A DNA stretch of 64,000 nt from contig CM018694.1 in NCBI GenBank assembly GCA_009363875.1, forward strand, positions 30,141,415-30,205,414, given 5' to 3'. The notes beneath the pieces were generated by a model. The model had not been told where the DNA came from and ran no database searches. It worked only from the letters and a program-made list of their open reading frames with translations. Made by a program: the position numbers and the translations under genes. Origin of the DNA: Mikania micrantha. Lineage: Eukaryota > Streptophyta > Magnoliopsida > Asterales > Asteraceae. Below are positions 9,726 through 20,373 of the stretch, piece by piece (position 1 is the first letter of the stretch; each line of letters begins with the position of its first letter).

Positions 9726-12700
9726 ATGGCAGGTTACAAATCAGTCCCTAAGCACAACATATGTGCTCATCTGGAGTTGACCACACCGAACGCCAAGCAC
9801 TACTCAGAGATTATTACTTTTCTGAGGCGTTCGAGGATCTTCACTGCTATATCGACTGTTCATGTGCCTTACCATTCGCATCAGCAGGATTTCTGGTCAT
9901 CTGCTGACATAGACTGTGAGGCCGAGCCTACAGTTATCAGGGGAAAAGTTCAAGGGCATGACATTGTTGTTTCAGCTGAACACATCAGGAGAATATGTGG
10001 GTTTCAAGATTCTCCAGATCAGCCATCACTACTTGATCGCTTTTTAGTTCGTGGATGCTTTCTTAGGTGCAAGTATGAGGGTGACATTGGAGCGGGCATT
10101 CTCAACAAAGCATTCATGTCTCCACAATTCACGTATCTAGCTCATGTCTTAGTTCACTGTCTCGGATCAAGGCGAGGAGGATTCGATGACATGCGTGAGA
10201 CTATCCAGTGTGCTTTTGCTGCTCTTGTGCTTTACAAGCCTTTCAACTTCTCAGAGATGATCTTTATTCATATGAAGGAGAACGTGGTCTTAAAGGGGGA
10301 CAAGAAGTTTCTCATGTATCCTCGGTTTTTGCAGCAGATTATCGACGCTCAAGTTCCAGATCTTCCCAAGATCAATGCTGATGTTATACGCTTAGAGCAC
10401 ATGAATGACACCACTCTTAACAGAGTCTTGTCATACAGAGGGAAGGAGAGGAACCCAACAACCAGATCATTATTCGGTCATCTCTCTCGACCTGATTATC
10501 GAGCTCCTGCTGGTCGCAGATGGAGGCATGATGACTCCGATTCAGATGTGGAAGACATAGTTGTACCAGCTGGTGGAGATGACAGTGATGGAGGTGATGA
10601 TGGTGATGAGGCAGGTCCTAGTGGTGCAGGAGGTGGTGAGAGCACAGTGATTGAGAGCACTGCTGCTATGGTTTCTTTTGAGATGGGTGTGAGTTCTGGT
10701 GACATAACCACTGCTGCTACTATGAGCATGGTTGATGTGAGTGGAGATGTTACTGGTGGTGATGTTGTTTTGTCTACAGCTCAGGAAGATGACATAGATA
10801 TTGATTCATTGATGGATTTAGACTTCCTGGCCACTACTACCACTACTGTTACTACTTCTGTTCCTTATATATCTGAAGGTAGTGCTGAGTCAGAGGACTC
10901 TGGTGATGAGGGTGTTGTTGGAGATGGTGATGAAGAAAGCACCGACTTTGATGATGTTATGAAGGAAGGCTTTGAGAAGGTGATGAAAAGTGGCAAGATG
11001 GTTGTCAGGAAGAGGAAGAGAACTGAAGAGGAGATGGAGGATATTACTGATCCACTGTTTATACCAGATTTTGATATCTCTCCTCCACCTCGGTCTTCTA
11101 TTCCTGTTTCAGTGGCTGTGACTGTTGCCACTTCTCAGTCTACTTCCTCTAGAGCTGGAAGGGGAAAGAGATCTAGGTTCTCTTTCCAGAGGAGGTCAGA
11201 ACTGTCAACAGCTGCTGCAACTACTGTTACTTCAGTAGCAGTTGTGTCAGTTTCTTCACTGACACGGTCAAGGGCTGTTCTTACACAGACCACCATTGCC
11301 CCTCTGACCACTCCTGTCACTCATGAGCCAGTATATGTTGCTGCTTCTTCTGGCCCGTCTACATCAAGAGCTGATATGTACATACCTACTGTTTCAGTTA
11401 TGGATCAGCTTAGCACACTGAACAGTATGGTTCTCAGGTTGATGGAGAAGAACATGGAGCAAGAGTCTAAGATTGCTCAGCTCACCCAAAGGATAAACGA
11501 TCAGGATGCCCTGTTGCTGCAGGCAGCTGATCAACGAGCTGATCTTAGAGCTCGTTCTGCTCAGCAAGAGGAGCAACTACTCAAGTACATAGATGAACAT
11601 AACCAGTTGGCTCTGACAGCCTCTGGTTTCAGCGAGAGGATTCTCCTGTTGGAAGCTGAAAATGCTCGCCTTGCTGAACTTGTTGAGGGTTCCAAGGAGG
11701 GCACTCCCAGGATAGAAGGTGCTGAAAACCGTTCCGATGAATCAGACAAGGAGATGGACGAAGACGAAGAAGAAGAGTCTGATGAGGAACAGGTTGACTA
11801 TGAAGACTCAGACAAAGACGATGAGTCTGATGATGATGATGATCATGATGATGAGGCCAAGGACGGATCTGGGAGTGGGTCTTCTGGTTCATCGAGTGCT
11901 GATGATGATGACGATGATGACCAGGCCCCTCCCTCATCAGAGATTCGATCCAAGAGAGCCAATGATAAGAAGAAAGCCTCTTCTCAACCTCCTCCTGCAC
12001 AGACAAATGAACCCACAGCGGCCGAGGAAGTAGAAGCTGTGCCCTTGAGACGTCAGCTAGATGAGACGTTGACTATGATCTTGGACGCTCAGGGCATTAT
12101 ACAGCACTCGGTCAGCTATGACAAAGAGGAAGGGGAAATTATTCACTGCCTATCCAGAGAGCAGATTGCTGAGCTGTTCAGGCTTAATCCGGACGAGGTG
12201 ATCACTGATGATACCTCCGTTCCTATCGTTGATGAACCGGAGCCTGAAGTCTTTGATGACATTGACGAAGTTATCTTAGAAGACATCACAGAAGAAGAGT
12301 ACCCAAAGTATACATCTGCTGAGGCTGAGTTGCCGATATTTACTGATCAGTTTGATCAAGAGACTGAAGATCTACTGGTCCGATACTTAGAGGAACAAGT
12401 CGAAGCCAGCAAAGCCGAAGCAGATGACCAAAAGAGAAGAAAAGAGGAATGGCAGACCTATTGGGAGGTATTAAAGAAGCAAAGCACCGAGAAGATGCCA
12501 GCAACGCACAAGAAAGTTTACATAACCAAAGGCTACAAAGCTAGAGGTCAAATCCTGAGCTGGGCATACTTCCATGATCTCGGGTGCTATGCTGTGAAGA
12601 GAGAAAGGGGGATCGATTACTTCAAGCACCCTCACGACTTCAAGACACTGCCGGGCTTTGAAGTAAATCAACTAGCACGTCTGAAGTTACTGTACAGTGA

Positions 12701-13202
12701 GGATTCTGGCATGTCTGCCTGGTTCTCTAGGCAGATACAGTACGAGTACAGGAAAAGGTGGGTAAACTTCCAGCCCCAACAGCCGGAACGTTATTATTTG
12801 CCAGAAATTGACGGAGATACCCGCAAGCATAAAGTCATCCTGAAGTGGCTTTCTCCTAAAGTCATGAAGAAGATTCCATTACGGAAGATGCGACAGGACT
12901 TTATGGAGGGCTTCCGATGGTGGTACTATGATGGGAGAACTGGCGAGGCTGTGATAGTATTGTGCAAGGACAAGAAGTGGGAGACCATAAGGATATTCGA
13001 GCCCATGTGGTTGACAAATCTGTCCCACACTGATGTCCAAGCTTTTTTCAGGCACCAAATCTTCTTTAATGTTCAAGACATGGTGCAGGAACTACAATTC
13101 ATGAGAGTGATCCGTCTCTGCAGCATTTTCAAGATACATGCTGGAGCAGACTGGAAAGCTATATCTGCCAAATACTTCAAGAAGGTCACTTCCACAAGCT
13201 GA
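9726..13202 (+). CDS. SIR third ORF ('env-like'), 1158 residues
   Basis: A sense-strand ORF between pol and the 3' LTR, where env sits in retroviruses. Residues 1-230 resemble the N-terminal domain of extra ORFs found in Asteraceae Sirevirus-like elements (pattern: 'FL...I.TA.S...HVPY...QQDFWSSA', later 'FNFSEMIF...FLMYPRFLQ'), sometimes mislabelled in databases as 'xylulose kinase'. Then come a Gly/Ser/acidic linker, a basic RKRKRTEEE patch (about 428, possible nuclear localisation signal), a leucine-rich coiled coil (about 557-654), an Asp/Glu/Ser run (about 671-735) and a mixed C-terminal domain. I see no signal peptide or membrane segment, so 'envelope' is positional only. ATG 9726 is chosen because it follows a splice acceptor; upstream extension uses non-ATG codons. 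Function unknown. Confidence 0.85.
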   Translation: MAGYKSVPKHNICAHLELTTPNAKHYSEIITFLRRSRIFTAISTVHVPYHSHQQDFWSSADIDCEAEPTVIRGKVQGHDIVVSAEHIRRICGFQDSPDQPSLLDRFLVRGCFLRCKYEGDIGAGILNKAFMSPQFTYLAHVLVHCLGSRRGGFDDMRETIQCAFAALVLYKPFNFSEMIFIHMKENVVLKGDKKFLMYPRFLQQIIDAQVPDLPKINADVIRLEHMNDTTLNRVLSYRGKERNPTTRSLFGHLSRPDYRAPAGRRWRHDDSDSDVEDIVVPAGGDDSDGGDDGDEAGPSGAGGGESTVIESTAAMVSFEMGVSSGDITTAATMSMVDVSGDVTGGDVVLSTAQEDDIDIDSLMDLDFLATTTTTVTTSVPYISEGSAESEDSGDEGVVGDGDEESTDFDDVMKEGFEKVMKSGKMVVRKRKRTEEEMEDITDPLFIPDFDISPPPRSSIPVSVAVTVATSQSTSSRAGRGKRSRFSFQRRSELSTAAATTVTSVAVVSVSSLTRSRAVLTQTTIAPLTTPVTHEPVYVAASSGPSTSRADMYIPTVSVMDQLSTLNSMVLRLMEKNMEQESKIAQLTQRINDQDALLLQAADQRADLRARSAQQEEQLLKYIDEHNQLALTASGFSERILLLEAENARLAELVEGSKEGTPRIEGAENRSDESDKEMDEDEEEESDEEQVDYEDSDKDDESDDDDDHDDEAKDGSGSGSSGSSSADDDDDDDQAPPSSEIRSKRANDKKKASSQPPPAQTNEPTAAEEVEAVPLRRQLDETLTMILDAQGIIQHSVSYDKEEGEIIHCLSREQIAELFRLNPDEVITDDTSVPIVDEPEPEVFDDIDEVILEDITEEEYPKYTSAEAELPIFTDQFDQETEDLLVRYLEEQVEASKAEADDQKRRKEEWQTYWEVLKKQSTEKMPATHKKVYITKGYKARGQILSWAYFHDLGCYAVKRERGIDYFKHPHDFKTLPGFEVNQLARLKLLYSEDSGMSAWFSRQIQYEYRKRWVNFQPQQPERYYLPEIDGDTRKHKVILKWLSPKVMKKIPLRKMRQDFMEGFRWWYYDGRTGEAVIVLCKDKKWETIRIFEPMWLTNLSHTDVQAFFRHQIFFNVQDMVQELQFMRVIRLCSIFKIHAGADWKAISAKYFKKVTSTS

Positions 13203-13208
13203 ACTAGG

Positions 13209-13222
13209 TCCAAGGGGGAGTT
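13209..13222 (+). other. Polypurine tract of SIR
   Basis: TCCAAGGGGGAGTT lies directly before the TG of the 3' LTR and seven bases after the third-ORF stop. It primes plus-strand synthesis. Confidence 0.88.
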
Positions 13223-13857
13223 TGTTGATGCAATTTCTGTACCTAGTTCAATTTTGTAACATTCGTCATGTAAAATTCAAGTTATATTAATGGAAGTTGT
13301 CTTTCTATATTGATCTTAATGTTTAATATTGATTATATGATTGCGTTATTGGTTGATTTGATTTATTATATATTTGAGTATGAGTATGGTTCATTCGGCC
13401 GAATGACTCTATCGAATGAAGTCATTCGCCGAATGAAACCAGAGTATGTCTAGTCAGCGAATGAGTCATTCGCCGAATGACTCATTCGACTGAATTATCA
13501 TTCGACAGATGCCATTCGCCGAATGAGTTGCTTCGGCCTCTCATTCGGCCGAATGTCGACTGCCTATATATACAAGTTCAAATCATTTCAACCCCAACTT
13601 TCTAAGAGCCCTCCTTCTTCCCAGAGATACCAGAGTCAAACCCTAGGAGATTAGAGCGGCCTTTGATCGTCCAACTTCGATTCTCAACCCGTGGTGTTCG
13701 ATTGTTGATTCCAAGTCGTTCCTACAACTTCGGATCACCACGGTTCCTGTTGATTTCGATTGGAAAACCCTGGAATAGGATTCCGCACTATTCCAGAGGC
13801 TGTCGGGTAGATTTACATAGGAATCGGATTGTTTCCGAGCTCCAAATCGGTCCAACA
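13223..13857 (+). repeat. 3' LTR of SIR
   Basis: Same length and ends as 54-688. The palindromes and the TATA box (13565-13572) are kept. The following five bases GTTTG are the target-site duplication. Confidence 0.95.
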
Positions 13858-13871
13858 GTTTGGGTGTTACA
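13858..13871 (-). repeat. First 14 bp of split LTR of element X
   Basis: On the minus strand this reads TGTAACACCCAAAC, a typical gypsy LTR start, directly joined to T1 RNase-H-region sequence ending CTCTCAC. It shows that X inserted in T1 first and that SIR then inserted near the end of X. Confidence 0.5.
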
Positions 13872-15240
13872 GTGAGAGGCAAGGCTATCTTAGAGAAATT
13901 CGAAATGAATCTCCTGTAATAACCTGCCAATCCCAAGAATGATCGGATCTCTGTCGGTGTTGTAGGCACATCCCAGTTCTTGATTACTTCGATCTTGGCA
14001 GGATCCACGTGAATACCATTACTGTTAATCACGTGACCCAAGAACTGAACTTCTCTTAACCATAATTCACACTTGGAGAATTTGGCATAGATTCGTTCCT
14101 CCTTCAAGAGTTCCAAGACTGTTTTGAGGTGTTGCTCATGTTCCTTCTCGTTCTTTGAATAAATCAGTATATCGTCAATAAAGACAATAACAAACTGATC
14201 TATGTACGGCTTGCACACCCGGTTCATTAAATCCATGAACACTGCCGGTGCGTTCATCAATCCGAATGGCATCACCATGAACTCGTAGTGACCATATCGG
14301 GTACGAAAGGCCGTCTTTGGTATGTCTTCTTCTTGAATCCGGAGCTGATGATAGCCTGATCTCAGGTCTATCTTTGAAAAGTACTGTGCTCCCTGTAACT
14401 AATCAAACAAATCATCAATCCTTGGTAACGGGTACCGATTCTTGATGGTGAGTTTGTTGAGCTCTCTGTAATCAATGCACATTCTGAAAGTTCCATCCTT
14501 CTTTTTCACAAAAGAACCAGAGCTCCCCACGGGGAAAAGCTCGGTCGTATGAATCCTTTGTCGAGTAGCTCCTGCAATTGATTGGACAACTCCTGCATTT
14601 CAGAGGGTGCAAGTCTATAAGGAGACTTAGCTACAGTAGTCGCTCCCGAAATCAGATCGATTCGGAACTGCACTGATCTCTCGGGTGGCAGCCCCGGCAG
14701 ATCATCCGGAAACACGTCCGCATAGTCTTTCACAATGGGTACGTCTTGAATCTTGATTGTTTTCTTGTCTTTCTCGATCACGTGAGCTAAAAATGCAACG
14801 CATTGTTTTCTGAGGTACTTACGAGCCTTCATGCACGATATTATCTTGACACTGCGTTTCGCTTGGTCTCCACGAATCTCCAAGATCTCATTGTTCTCCA
14901 CGGGAATGCGTAATAGTTTATCGGAACAGATGAACTCGACTCGGTTAAGAGATAGCCAGTCCATTCCGATGATGATGTCAAAACTGCCCAGCTCCATCGG
15001 TATCAAGTCGATGGAAAATGTGTGATCGCCAAGTGTTAGTGGGCAATTCCTAAGTATTGTGTCTACTGTGATCTGTTTGCCGTTTGCTATCTCAATAGTG
15101 TAAAGGGAGTCTAACAATTCCTTAACATAATTAAGATGGCATGCAAAATCGGATGAGATGTAACTCTGATCCGCACCAGTGTCAAATAATATGGATACAT
15201 AGAAGTCAGATAAGAGAAATGTACCCGTGATTACGTTCAG
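13872..15240 (-). pseudogene. pol: T1 protease and reverse transcriptase, broken
   Basis: In element order: protease with intact FDTGADQSYIS (about 15155-15190), a linker, then RT block DKGFIRPSFSPWG (about 14510-14560). A one-base frameshift follows near 14508; a TAG near 14398 cuts the next block; the frame resumes with the MPFGLMNAPAVFMDLMNR block (about 14210-14280), the catalytic FIDDILIYS (about 14155-14190) and the GHVINSNGIHVDP block. The coding stops where the LTR of X starts, so RNase H and integrase are missing from the window. It cannot make active Pol. Confidence 0.9.
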
Positions 15241-16512
15241 GTCCTGTCGAGCATCCGCTGCTCCTATCTGAAAGGCTCGACCTCGTGCTGCTGGAGCCCT
15301 TTGTTGGTTTCTCTTGGGACAATCCCGAGAGAAGTGACCAGGTTCACCACAGTTGTAGCAGGACCTGTTATCAGTAGCAGCAGCAGTGGCTGCATTGTTG
15401 TTCCTGTTCTGAGCCCTCGGGCTCCTGCAGTGAGTTACTGTGTGACCAAATCTCCCACAGTTAGTGCAATGTCTGCACGGGACATTTGGTGGGTGATGAA
15501 ACTGACATGAGTTGCACAAAGGTGCAGTGCCAGTGTATGGCTTCTTGATCTGCAGTGGTGGTGGCTGGTAGAGCATTGGAGCTTGAGTAGTGGCAGCAAA
15601 GTTTCTGGCCTCCTTTTGTTTCTTAGCCGGACGTTTATCCGACTTCTTGGAAGTTCCAGCCTTGGCTGCATCAGCCTCTTTCTTGAAATACCCGGAAGCA
15701 ACCATCATATCTGTCAGATATGCTGACAGTGTAACAGCCAATTCCATGGTGGTAGGGTGGGCAGAAATCACGTGGCCCTGAATGCAGGTCGGCAGTCCCC
15801 CGACATACCGTTCGATTCTCTTCTCCAGTGTTGGCACCACATCCGGTGCCAATGTAGCAAGTTCATGAAAACGGGTGGTATAGGTCAGATGCCCAGAGCC
15901 AACCATGACTAGGTTGAGTAATTCAGTCTCAACCTTCTTCAGTTCATTCCTTGGGCAAAACTCTGCCCGCAGCATAGCTTTGAAGTCATCCCAAGGCATA
16001 GCCTGGGCCTCATCTCGGCCTCTGATTTGAACTTGAGCGTTCCACCAAGTTAATGCTCTCTTGTGAAATGAACCAGCAGCATACTTGACCTTGTTTTGCT
16101 CAGGACAACCACTGATGTCAAAAGTAGTTTCCATCTTCTCGAGCCACTAGATCAATCCAACGGCTCCTTCACTGCCACTGAAACTAGGTGGCTTACAACC
16201 TACAAAGTTCTTGTAGGCATAGTCCTGTTGTTGGCGGTTGTTACCGCTACCCTTTCCATATGAGTTGGAAACGTTATTGCTGTTATTGGTGTTGATCCGG
16301 TTCATCATCTCGGGAATCACATCCCTCAGTTGACTGGTCAGCAGTGTGGCCAGTGTTATAGTAGCTGGATCCAACTGATGAAGTGGTGATGGTGGAGGAG
16401 GAGGTGGTTGTGTAGGAGAGTCAGGCGGTGTCGGTGTAGAAGAATGAGGAGCAGAGTCCTGTGGTGGTGGCAATATAGCAGGTGGTGGTCTTCTTGGCGG
16501 CATTCTGATCAT
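15241..16512 (-). pseudogene. gag: T1 gag with in-frame TAG
   Basis: Starts at ATG 16512 (MIRMPPRRPPP) or ATG 16503, with a Pro-rich N-terminus, a capsid region (NFVGCKPPSFSGSEGAVGLI, TWWNAQVQIRGRDEA) and two zinc motifs, one unusual (CRHCTNCGRFGHTVTHC) and one canonical (CYNCGEPGHFSRDC, about 15318-15361). An in-frame TAG (about 16147-16149) cuts the reading after the GLI of the N-terminal block; downstream coding remains in frame into protease. T3 has the same architecture. Confidence 0.9.
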
Positions 16513-16663
16513 AACCGAAAGAAAATCGGTTAGTGCAGTGATCAGAAGCAGAAGACACATGCAAATAGAATCCTATGTGACATGATTTCTATATGTGGGT
16601 CCCTAGGTTATAGTCTAGGTCAAACCGTTCAAGTAACATGACCTATATTTCTCTATAACCATG

Positions 16664-16675
16664 GCTCTGAAACCA
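16664..16675 (-). other. T1 primer binding site
   Basis: Minus-strand TGGTTTCAGAGC, three bases inside the LTR end, has one mismatch to the initiator tRNA-Met complement. The 16513-16663 stretch is its leader and holds nothing else I recognise. Confidence 0.8.
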
Positions 16676-17236
16676 ATCTGTCACACCCCAGGCCGGCGGG
16701 AACGGATCGGGCTTTCCCGTCGGGCAGAAGGTTCCCGGGGCGCGATATCGTTGTGATAATCAAATGATCAGATTGTTTACATAGCACATGATAATTAAAT
16801 GAGAAATGCTAACACATCCATGACATAGAATTACAAGATTAAATTACAATGTGTCGTTCATAATTTAATCAAGTAAATCTACCAAAAAGAATCAATGTAA
16901 CTATATCTTGTATCTGTACAAGATATACAAAAGATGATTCATTGTTCTTGTCACCAAAAGCATGCAACACAAAATAAGCTAGGTCTTCTAAAAGTCCTCT
17001 AGCTTAATCCTTGCATGTAAGTACCTACACCTGTTCATCACCTGAGAAAACATATATTTAAACAAAGTCAACACTAGGTTGGTGAGTTCATAAGTATGTT
17101 AATTGAAAACCTTGATTCATTCACATGCACAATCACAATATATGTTATGTTACTTGTATGTTGTATGTTCACCTGTTCCCCCAATGGCTTCTCAATAGTT
17201 ATATTTACAAATAATATATTATCCTAGTAGTGATGC

Positions 17237-17246
17237 TTATATATAG
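17237..17246 (-). promoter_or_regulatory. TATATATAAG box in T1 LTR repeat unit (single copy)
   Basis: On the minus strand CCCTATATATAAGCAT lies in a segment matching the repeat unit found twice in T3 and three times in S. It could act as a second promoter or be chance AT-rich sequence. Confidence 0.4.
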
Positions 17247-19129
17247 GGCATATGTAGGGGAACCAAGCCCCAGCCAACATCCCACCATATCACTATTAGA
17301 AACCCACACTACATGCAATACGACTATTGATTTCCATTCCCAAATTCACCTGTTCATCTCATTCTTGATCACCTGTGATATCATGTATAGAATAATATGA
17401 TGATGTAATTGTCGTTATTGAACCGAAGTTTAGATAACCATTATATATGTTAAGGATATTAGATTTATCAAATCTGTTCCTTGTATTATTCTATAATTGT
17501 GGGGTTAACTGTTGTTTCACTTTAAAATATTAAGAGTGTTAGTTAACCAATTGTAATTTGTTCTCAACTTATAGTGCATAGAGCTTAAAAGGAATCCATT
17601 GAAATCATCACGTAATCAGATTCCAATGCATCCGATTTACCTCTACCACTTTGTATGCCCAAAGACATCATCGAAATAGTTACTAGTAACATGACTTGAG
17701 AATATAAATTACTCAGTCTACTAGTCAACAAGAAACGATGGATTAATTACTTATCACTGCATATTAATATCACCATCTGTCGCTTTCTAGAACCTGACTT
17801 GAAGTCGCCCTGTCACCGGTCATACGCTACCGGCCAATGAATCAATACGATCAACATACTAGCCCTACAAGCTAGAGGTTTGTCAAACCTATGGTACCAC
17901 TATGCTATCGTCGGTTTAGTCACGTCAAACTAACTGGTCAGCGAATTATAGAGGCTTACATGATCAACTTGTATAAATGGCACATGATTGAAGTGATATA
18001 GTACAACAGGTCAATAGTAACTAATTGTAATTGCGTTCATCCGTGTTATTGTTCTCAATGTCATATGTTCTCTGTGTCATTAACAAAGTTAAACAAGAAC
18101 TTGTCTTATTACATTATGTTAATTATTTGAGTGAATGATGTTGTTATCATGAAGTTACATTATCATGATTATCATTCTTTGTTCCATGTTCTCCTGAAAT
18201 ATGTATTGAGTTGTAAAGCTAACAATTAAAAGGACTTGTCCTATTACACTTCCTTAACTATTGAATCGAATATTAGTACAAAGATATATAGTATCTTTAT
18301 AACATTCATATGTTTGCTTGTGATTGTTCCAATGTTTGTTTACGTAAGAATAATTAAGTGTTATAAGATAAAATCTTACAACTATGTTATTCTAATGTAT
18401 TGATGAACTAGTAAGATAAATTATCTTGTTCATCTGATTATCCCTGTCATATCATGATCATACAAGAATGCATACAATGATAAGCGATAATAAACAATTA
18501 AGTATTATCTAAAATCAATGTAATAGCCATATGTTAAGCAAAACTTTTAAGTAAATAAAAGTAAACATGTTTCTCAGGCCCGGGAGTTTAAAATCAGTAA
18601 AGATTAAAGAAAAGGGGCATATGAACTCACCTTGTTATTGTAGGGTTGACTTAGCTTAAAAGAAGAATGCACGCGCTCTTTGATTGTTCTTGTGGTAGTT
18701 TTCACGCTCCTGTATTGAATTCACATTGTATGTAACTTATAAGTGTTGACTGTAATTGTTTCATGTGCGCGTATGTGTGTTAGCCTTAACTTGGTCATCA
18801 TCCTTTGGTCTCGATCTTCATTCGGCCTTGCGTAGTTGTTGTGTATTTGCCAACACTTATCCCACTAGGTCTAAATTATCTTGTTTGATCATTAATCTTA
18901 AATTACCATTTAATTCAATATAATGACCAAATAATTGGTAAGTATAAACTTAGATTGGTATATCAAATGTTTTAACCTTTTGTCTCCTGCTTACTCCTTT
19001 TGTCACATAATTATGTTAGAAATTTTTGTAGTATGGTATTACTCAAACCATGTTTATTATTCTTTACCCCTTTGTTTCCTTGTGTTAATGACAATTAGAC
19101 CTTGTGGGCTTCATGTTGGACCAAATATA

Positions 19130-19440
19130 TGCATATGGGCCGAACTAAGTTGAAGGAGCCTTATAAGCGTCGTGGGCCGGTCCAATTGTGATTGGGCCGT
19201 AGGATTGGGCTACATAGAGGGATTGGGCCGGTGTGTTCTATGCTGGGCCAATTGATGTGGGCTGCAGAATGGATGGCATGGGCCCTATGTTGGGTCGAAC
19301 AACATTGATCCAATTTGAGTGTGGGCTGAATCAACTGGTTCTTGGGCCGTATCTAACGAAGTGGTATATGTTACTGGGCCTATTAGATGGGCTGGTAATC
19401 TCACAGAATGTGGACCGGTTGAGCTTCTACATGGAATAAA
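19130..19440 (-). repeat. GGCCCA/TGGGCC cluster in T1 LTR
   Basis: TGGGCC or GGGCCG recurs about a dozen times on the plus strand. It matches site II-type motifs bound by TCP factors in plant promoters (known family knowledge); binding here is not shown. Confidence 0.7.
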
Positions 19441-19459
19441 TAAGAAGAGGATAGCTGGG

Positions 19460-19995
19460 TGTGGGTTCCAGCGAACCCAAGGGTTCGTTGAAGTCAGGGT
19501 TCGGCCAAAGGGAGGCTTCACCCGGAAGGTTCGTGCTTCATCGTTCGGTGGTCCAAGGGGTAGGGTTAGTAGAAGGTTCGCATGGGTGTCATCCATATAG
19601 GTTCGTAAGGAGCTTGGGGTTTGCCGATCGGGATGGGTTCGGCACTCACACCAGGTTCGGCTCTGGTTCGCGGCCTTATCAAGGTTAGCAGCTCATTCGT
19701 CTAGATGGAGGGTTCGGTGAGTGTGAAGGGTTCGGCTAAGATGCTGGGTTCGGCTACTGCAGTACAAGGTTCGTTCATAGACTAGGTTCGTTCATGCATC
19801 GGATTCGTTGTCCTCTGTGGGTTCGGAGATGAGGAAGATGGCTCGACAGAGGAAGGTTCGGCTAAGGCTCGTGTCTACATCAAGGTTCGTGGGACCTCAA
19901 AAGGTTCGGCCGTATCATTCCAACCGTATGCAGGTTCGCATCTGTGCAGCCCCTTCCACGAACCCTGGTTATCCTCGCTCATCCTCGTCAAGCTC
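19460..19995 (-). repeat. CGAACC cluster in T1 LTR
   Basis: GGTTCG or GGGTTCG recurs more than 20 times on the plus strand (CGAACC in the direction of the element), spaced about 15-30 bp with unrelated bases between. The equivalent place in T3 (44141-44690) and S (52705-52990) has the same cluster. Confidence 0.8.
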
Positions 19996-20364
19996 ATCTG
20001 TCTCGGCTTGTTACCTAGGTTGGTATCACATGGTGGAACGTGGCTAGAGGTATAAGGTGCGATGTGAGTGTATCTGGGACCGGCTAGGGGCTTGAATTGA
20101 CAAAGACGCACGAAAACCCTATTTCTCATATTTTTCTTTTGCTCATACCTTCGATTTGACTGGGTTGAACTCGAGATCTTCTGTACTTCTTTGTAGAGGT
20201 GGTCAAGAGCTTCACGTGGACACCAAGAACGCCCAAATCCGTCCACAAACAAGTGAGATATCGCGATTAAGATAGTGGTTCTTCTAGAGAGAGAGAAGGT
20301 TCGTGAAAGAGGTTTTTAGAGAGAGTTTGGCTGCCATAAATGAGGAAAAACACCCTCATTTTGT

Positions 20365-20373
20365 GTTTATATA
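20365..20373 (-). promoter_or_regulatory. Core promoter TATA box of T1 LTR
   Basis: Minus-strand TATATAAAC follows CCCCGGAG and precedes AAATGAGG; S has the parallel TATTTAAGG...AAATGAGG. A position about 790 bp into the LTR would leave a very long R-U5. Confidence 0.5.

Larger units (their letters stand above)
54..13857 (+). mobile_element. SIR: near-intact Sirevirus/Maximus-type Ty1/copia element with third ORF
   Basis: A 13.8-kb element bounded by 635-bp LTRs beginning TG and ending CA and by a perfect TSD GTTTG (49-53 and 13858-13862). Order: LTR, PBS complementary to initiator tRNA-Met, long gag with two CCHC knuckles, pol in copia order (protease, integrase, RT, RNase H), a long non-coding stretch, a 1158-codon extra ORF, polypurine tract, LTR. 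Long gag, large size and an ORF between pol and the 3' LTR are marks of Sireviruses. By eye the two LTRs differ at about 8 of 635 sites, so insertion was recent compared with its neighbours. Visible defects are a TAG inside gag (1967-1969) and a gag frame break at 2809-2812. Pol and the third ORF are open. Confidence 0.93.

Noticed and set aside
9726..13202. Third ORF as a cellular enzyme (name 'xylulose kinase' seen for relatives)
   Set aside because: No kinase motif is visible; position between pol and 3' LTR marks it as an element ORF.
19233..20252. Several overlapping open frames on both strands in T1 LTR
   Set aside because: Produced by GC-richer GGTTCG/GGGCC arrays; no conserved protein in T3 or S at the same place.
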